64,000 bases of DNA. Source: Ustilago trichophora (lineage: Eukaryota; Basidiomycota; Ustilaginomycetes; Ustilaginales; Ustilaginaceae). Positions 59,396-64,000 of the stretch are shown in pieces. Position 1 is the first letter of the stretch. Every line of letters begins with the position of its first letter. The position numbers and the translations under genes were made by a program. Under the pieces are notes generated by a model. It was not told the origin of the DNA. It ran no database searches and saw only the letters and a list, made by a program, of their open reading frames with translations. The stretch lies in contig OOIN01000001.1 in assembly GCA_900323505.1 (NCBI GenBank), forward strand, positions 1,426,001-1,490,000, in the 5' to 3' direction.

Positions 59396-62300
59396 CTAGC
59401 ATGACTCTTCTTCCCTAAGCATCCCGTCCACTGACTCCTCATCTCCTCCCTCCAACACCCACTTGATCAACTTCACCGCCTCCTCATCTGCCATCGCACC
59501 CTGTCGCTCCTCGCTCCACTTCTCCCTTCCCTCCTCCTCGCCTCCGCTCCCCAACTCCAACTGTAGCAACCTCCTCACGACCTCTTCGTCCCTCATCGCC
59601 TCCCCGTCGTGCCAAGCTCTCGACCCGACCCTACAGATCCGGTCCGCGCGCTCCACCACCGACTCGGGCACTCCACAAAGCCGGGCGCAGTGACAAGCGT
59701 GCGACGTGCCCGCAAATCCAGGCTTGAGACGGTACAGATAGATCAGAGAATTGTACGAGTCCGCGAGGGTGGGTAGGAGGATAGTCTGCATGTGGGCACG
59801 TTGGATTGGGAGCTCGTTTGAAAGGTGGCGCTCGATCGCCCCTGCCACAGAGAAGATATGCGATGGTGAGAATAGGGGGCTGATGGAAGCTGTGGAGGTG
59901 GAGAGATTGTTGGTGACTCACGAAGGTGGTGTGTGGCAGAAACGACGATAGGGCATTGGGGCCCTCGTTGCAGGAATTCGAAAATGGTGGCGATGAACAG
60001 TCCGGCTCCGTCTACGCGGGGTCGATCGAGGTTGAGATCATCAGTATGCTGTGGAGTCACTTTGACATGACATGGAGGCTTGACTCACCATCGCTACGAC
60101 ATTCTCTCCCCACCTCATCAAGGATGACCAGGCTTCGCGGAGTGGACATGGCCATTGCCCGGTACAGGCGTCCCAGCTCACGAGTGAAAGAACTACCTTC
60201 GCTCGTAACCGACTCATCCTGCCTCATCCTCGTCAGGACTGCACGAATCCGGTCGACGTCAGTGATCTATCGCTCCAATGCAAATGACAAGAAGACGGTG
60301 TGGATGGCTGCGGCTTACTCTTGTCGAACACGCCGAGCTCGGCGTGCGCAGCGGGTACAAAGCTGCCACATTGACTAAGGAAGCTGGAGATCCAGTGAGA
60401 GTGGGATAATGTCAGGTCTTGGTATCCCGGGATGAGTAGGAGAGATCACAGGAGTTTATTCACACGGCGAGTGCTGCTTGCTGAAGAAGACAGCTCTTTC
60501 CGGAAGAATTGGCACCAGTCAGGACCATCACGCTGAACCTGCCACCAATTTCCTGGGCCGCTGCGGCAGATTGCTGCTGTTGCGATGGAGCTGGCGAGGG
60601 CGCAGATGGGTCGACTTGTCTTCCTTTGCCCTTGTTCGGATTTGCAGCCAGTTCGGGCTCAGCCCCTTCCTCAGATTCTCTTGAATCGCTGGTTCTACCA
60701 CCTGGTACCGACTCAAAAGCAGCAGATGCGTCCATGTCCTGTTCCAACATCGTTGCCCCACTTTCATCTGGACCCGTATCTGAACCAGTCTCACCCTCTT
60801 CAGAGCGAAGACCAACGCCACCTCGCAAATCGATGTCGTTCGGGACCTGTTGAAAATAGAAGGGTCGTCAGTGCGCCGCTACTTGCTAAGTAGTCAGCAT
60901 TGGGACTTACAAAGCTTTCATCTGTCAGAGCTTTGAGAGCGTGACGGCTTCCTTTGAGTCGAAGTACCTGTTCGTCCACTAGGATTGGCCTTCTGAGGTC
61001 GTAAAGCGTTGCAGCTCGAGCAAAGGCGATCAGACTACAGCGAGGATCTTGGTGGGTAAGACGGGATTCCTAACTTCTGTAAATGTCCATGTTCTTGAGC
61101 CTACCAGTCGAGTTGGGACAGTGCACCATGCGCCGTGAGAAGGACGGGACTGCATTCTCCAAGGATCGTTTGGAGGCCATCCAGGATTTCAATCTCCCTA
61201 TCAATGATGAAAGAGGCTAGATCTCCCAGCTGAGAATTGTTTTGGAGACGCTTGGCGTCAGCAATGGCAACCTTGGGAGGTGGGGAGCGCTGATGCTCAC
61301 ATGCTGGTCCATCGTCGTCATACGACTGTTCTTGAGGTAGACGCTTGCAAATTGAGGAATGGAGCAAAGTCTCCAGTGAGCCATGTCAACATCTCACATG
61401 AAGAGGCAGAGAAAGGTCGACTTACGCCACGTCGCTTGCGAATTGCTGTTCCAGGCTGGTATCTGCCAGCATGTCGACAATCTCACCGCCAGGGACGGAA
61501 ATCAGGTATCCTATTTGGGGGAAATAGACCACGTTGAGTCTGCATGGCTCGAGTGCCAGAAAGGTGTACACAAAGGGTCAGATCAAGTCGCCCTCAATGG
61601 TCACCAGGGTCAAGCTCAAGGCTTCAACTCACGTTGTGGTTGACCGAAAAGCTGCCTCTCTCCTCAGCTCGGTAGCCACGCCGTCCAACAGTGCCGGCAG
61701 CTCAGAGTATTGCTTGCGCAGTTCGTCCAGATGCATGTCGACGCCAGCTCTTACCGTGATCTTGCCCTCGTTCTTGCTACAAGACCGAAGATGGTGCAAC
61801 AAGTCGTAAATATCAACCGACTCCAAGTCCGATACAAGCTCCAAAAACCTACCTGTCTTCGAAATCAATCTTGTTCAGGATGAGCAGTGAGAAGAGTCAA
61901 TGCAAGGCTCGCTAGCAAACCTGGATCGTGATTGATACCGGGCTCACTGTATTCTGTACCATGTCCGCCAGATGGATGAGTGGCTCGACCGAAAGCTGTT
62001 CTCTCAGCTGCAAACAGCAACGATCGCTCAATCAGCCATCTGCAGGACTTTGACATGCGGACAGCTCAGGCTTCGTTGCCATGCAAGAGTCTCACCTCCC
62101 TGAGCATCTCTGACCTGGTCAGGTCTATCATATTCAGCTCCGAACGGATGCTGATGACGGCGAGGCAAGTCTGAAAGCATCAAAGGACAAGCTGTCAGAT
62201 ATGCTCAGCTGCTTTATTGGACCCGCTGCCGAACCCACCTTGAGCAGCTTGTCCCACGTCTTTGCAGAGCCAACTCCCCTGTTAAGAGCATAGCACAGGG

Positions 62301-63871
62301 AGGGAAGCCCGCCAAGTTCTGCAAGCTTTGAACGGATTTGAATCACCTCTGAGGCTGACTCCTGCCGCACAAGTAGCTCAACGGCTTCGTGCCGTCGTTC
62401 GATCTCCCCTCGCTTTGCCAGCGGCATCATGATCCATCGTCTCAGCATTGGTTGAGAGACTGGGGCGATTCAAGTCCGATGAGAATTTACAAGCTGGTCA
62501 GCGCTCGAATCGAAGAGGTTCTGACGGATAGCCGTCTCACATTTGGAACAGGTTAGGCTCAACATGGCTGCAGGTAAGTAAGTAATGGAGCAGGCAATGT
62601 AAGCAAAGGAACGAAGGAATCTGTCAGCCCCAGATCTCCACAAAGCAGCGGCTCCTGCAGAATACGTTATGTTGAAAGCGCCATCCGATAAAATACCCAG
62701 AATGGAGAATCCTTCTCGACCCGCTTTGGCGTGCACGAATCCGTGGACATCACTGGAGCAGATGCTGAGGCTTTTTAGCGTATTTTCGTCAAGGTAGAGG
62801 TAGTCGTCCAGGCACAGTGACACGAGAGTCAAGCTTCGACCAATATCTCTCCTGCTGCGCAGGCTTGATAGGAGAGGCGCCGCTGCCGCGACCTGTCATT
62901 GTGGGTACGCAAGAAGAGAGCCCATTTTGAGGCCATGAGGTGAGGATTCAAATCTTATTCTGTCTGGCTTTTGACGTCTCGTCAGGGAAGACGACAACTT
63001 ACCGAAAGGCTGCATTTGGATGTGGCTACCCTTGCGTCAAGAAGCACGAGGCGTGTCATGGACCCTTCCTCGGAAGGACCGCACTCAAAAGTGCCGCGGA
63101 AAGCTGCAGATGCGCTACCGAAGGTGGTTGCCTCTTCTATGCTTGACAGGCCGAGTGCCGTCTGAAAGTCTCTGGCGGGGCGTAGCTCGAGCGTACCACT
63201 GCGTTGTTCAGCTGTCCAAGTTCGGTCAAGGGTGTTGCCGGTTAGCGACTTAGCGACGTACAGGAGCCCGTATCCAACTTGGCTGACAAATATTCCCCAA
63301 TGACGGGGTTCTTGGAGCCAAGTGCTGGCGAGCTACTGACCAAATTTCTGTAGCATGACAAGGATCGATTCAGGGCATCTGGCAGAGACGACTATGACAT
63401 CTGGGTGGAACTGCGAAAGTACTGCGTGTTTTGGCAAAAGATGATCAGCTGTCAAGTGAGCATTCGCGACGAAATGGGGATGCTGGGATAGCCCTGCAGG
63501 CCGTGCTTACAGCTCTCGACAAAGCCGTACGAAGCATGACCAAAGGCCGCAATAGTGCTGGTGGCTGCGGCAGATCCATCATCATCGTCATGTTGATCTG
63601 AAGCGTTGCCGGTGGTTCGGGCCGAGGCGAGCTGACCATTATCGTGGACGGCAAAGTCCCCAGGAAGGTCTTCGCATAGGAGCAGCTGATGTTCTTCCTC
63701 CACATAGACAGCACATCCGAATCGGCCATGCAGAGCTTCGATCGCTAAAGCCGAGATGGGAACTGCTGATTGGTCAATCGAAGCGCGGTTGTCGCCATCA
63801 GCTGGTAGCGAAGCAGCTGGCGTCCTTCCGCTTGCAGAGCCGAGCGCAAGAGATGGAGTTGTGGCGCTCAT
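59396..63871 (-). CDS. MSH5: MutS homologue 5 (meiotic crossover factor), many introns
   Basis: Reads leftward from the ATG at 63871 (MSATTPSLALG) to the TAG at 59396-59398, in roughly ten or more exons. I resolved only some boundaries: exon 1 is 63871-63511 (donor GTAAGC), and the next exon encodes LLPKHAVLSQFHPDVIVVSA. Recognised segments in order are GRFGCAVYVEEEHQLLLCED; LYLDENTLKSLSICSSDVHG and FVHAKAGREGFSILGILS; the Walker A motif TGANSSGKS near 60490-60520; the Walker B motif SLVILDEVGREC near 60110-60150; FIATIFEFLQRGPQCPIVVSATHH; and the C-terminal LKPGFAGTSHACHCARLCGVP. The FVHAKAGREGFSI stretch points to Msh5, which pairs with Msh4 to stabilise meiotic recombination intermediates. 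An acidic/Ser insertion precedes Walker A. There is no frameshift that introns would not explain, but exact splicing needs RNA data. Confidence 0.85.
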
Positions 63872-64000
63872 GCTCAATCGACAACGTCAGCCTAGCGTGG
63901 TTCATGCATGTGCTCCAATTGACTGGGTGTGGACTTGTTTAAATGCTTGTCGCTTTCCTACTGCCGCAGTACGAAGGGCTGAGTTCGTCGCAACATCCAA

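Overview
The window looks like nuclear chromosomal DNA of a smut fungus (Basidiomycota, Ustilaginales; Ustilago/Sporisorium/Pseudozyma-like). Genes are long and mostly intron-free. Where introns occur they have GT..AG ends and are short, except for one of 589 nt. Proteins carry long Ser/Pro/Gln-rich disordered stretches. This placement rests on gene style and protein resemblance only; no database was consulted. I recognise no transposon, tRNA, rRNA or CRISPR array.

Layout. 1-2317(-) is the N-terminal part of the GPI ethanolamine-phosphate transferase Mcd4, cut by the window edge. 3068-4048(-) is a mitochondrial phosphate carrier. 5289-8645(+) is a Zn2Cys6 regulator. 8865-13577(-) is Ski3 and 14168-15196(+) is a Met8-like siroheme synthase with a membrane tail. 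15400-18504(-) is condensin subunit Ycg1/CAP-G and 19115-20257(+) is exosome subunit Rrp42. 21483-24491(+) is an in-frame fusion of an eisosome Pil1/Lsp1-type BAR domain with prephenate dehydratase. 25689-28517(+) is a chitin synthase. 29110-31464(+) is an Air1/2-type zinc-knuckle protein. 31900-34731(-) is an arrestin-like trafficking adaptor with a PPxY motif. 36586-38835(+) is a multipass membrane protein resembling DUF4203/TMEM198. 39333-40346(-) is a secreted tandem-repeat protein. 41992-44661(-) is a second Zn2Cys6 regulator. About 44.7-49.5 kb is gene-poor. 49535-53914(-) is a second unusual fusion: a disordered N-terminus, GAR transformylase (Ade8/PurN) and gelsolin-like repeats. 54940-55936(+) is histone H2A.Z with a long intron holding a box C/D snoRNA-like element. 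56200-57123(-) is a CCDC25/Jlp2 homologue, 57607-59236(+) is Aurora kinase and 59396-63871(-) is the meiotic MutS homologue Msh5 with many introns.

How the genes relate. There is no operon-like cluster. Three RNA-surveillance factors (Ski3, Rrp42, Air) lie within about 23 kb. A chromosome-segregation/meiosis group (H2A.Z, Aurora, Msh5, with condensin further away) is also present. Cell-surface genes (Mcd4, chitin synthase, arrestin adaptor, secreted repeat protein) are spread among them.

The most unusual feature is that biosynthetic enzymes are joined to membrane or cytoskeletal modules: prephenate dehydratase to a Pil1-type BAR domain, GAR transformylase to gelsolin repeats, and siroheme synthase to a C-terminal transmembrane tail. 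Several divergent promoters share a TCACGTG element, including an identical 11-mer upstream of MET8 and RRP42.

Start codons were chosen as the first plausible in-frame ATG. Several reading frames extend further upstream only through TTG or GTG codons.
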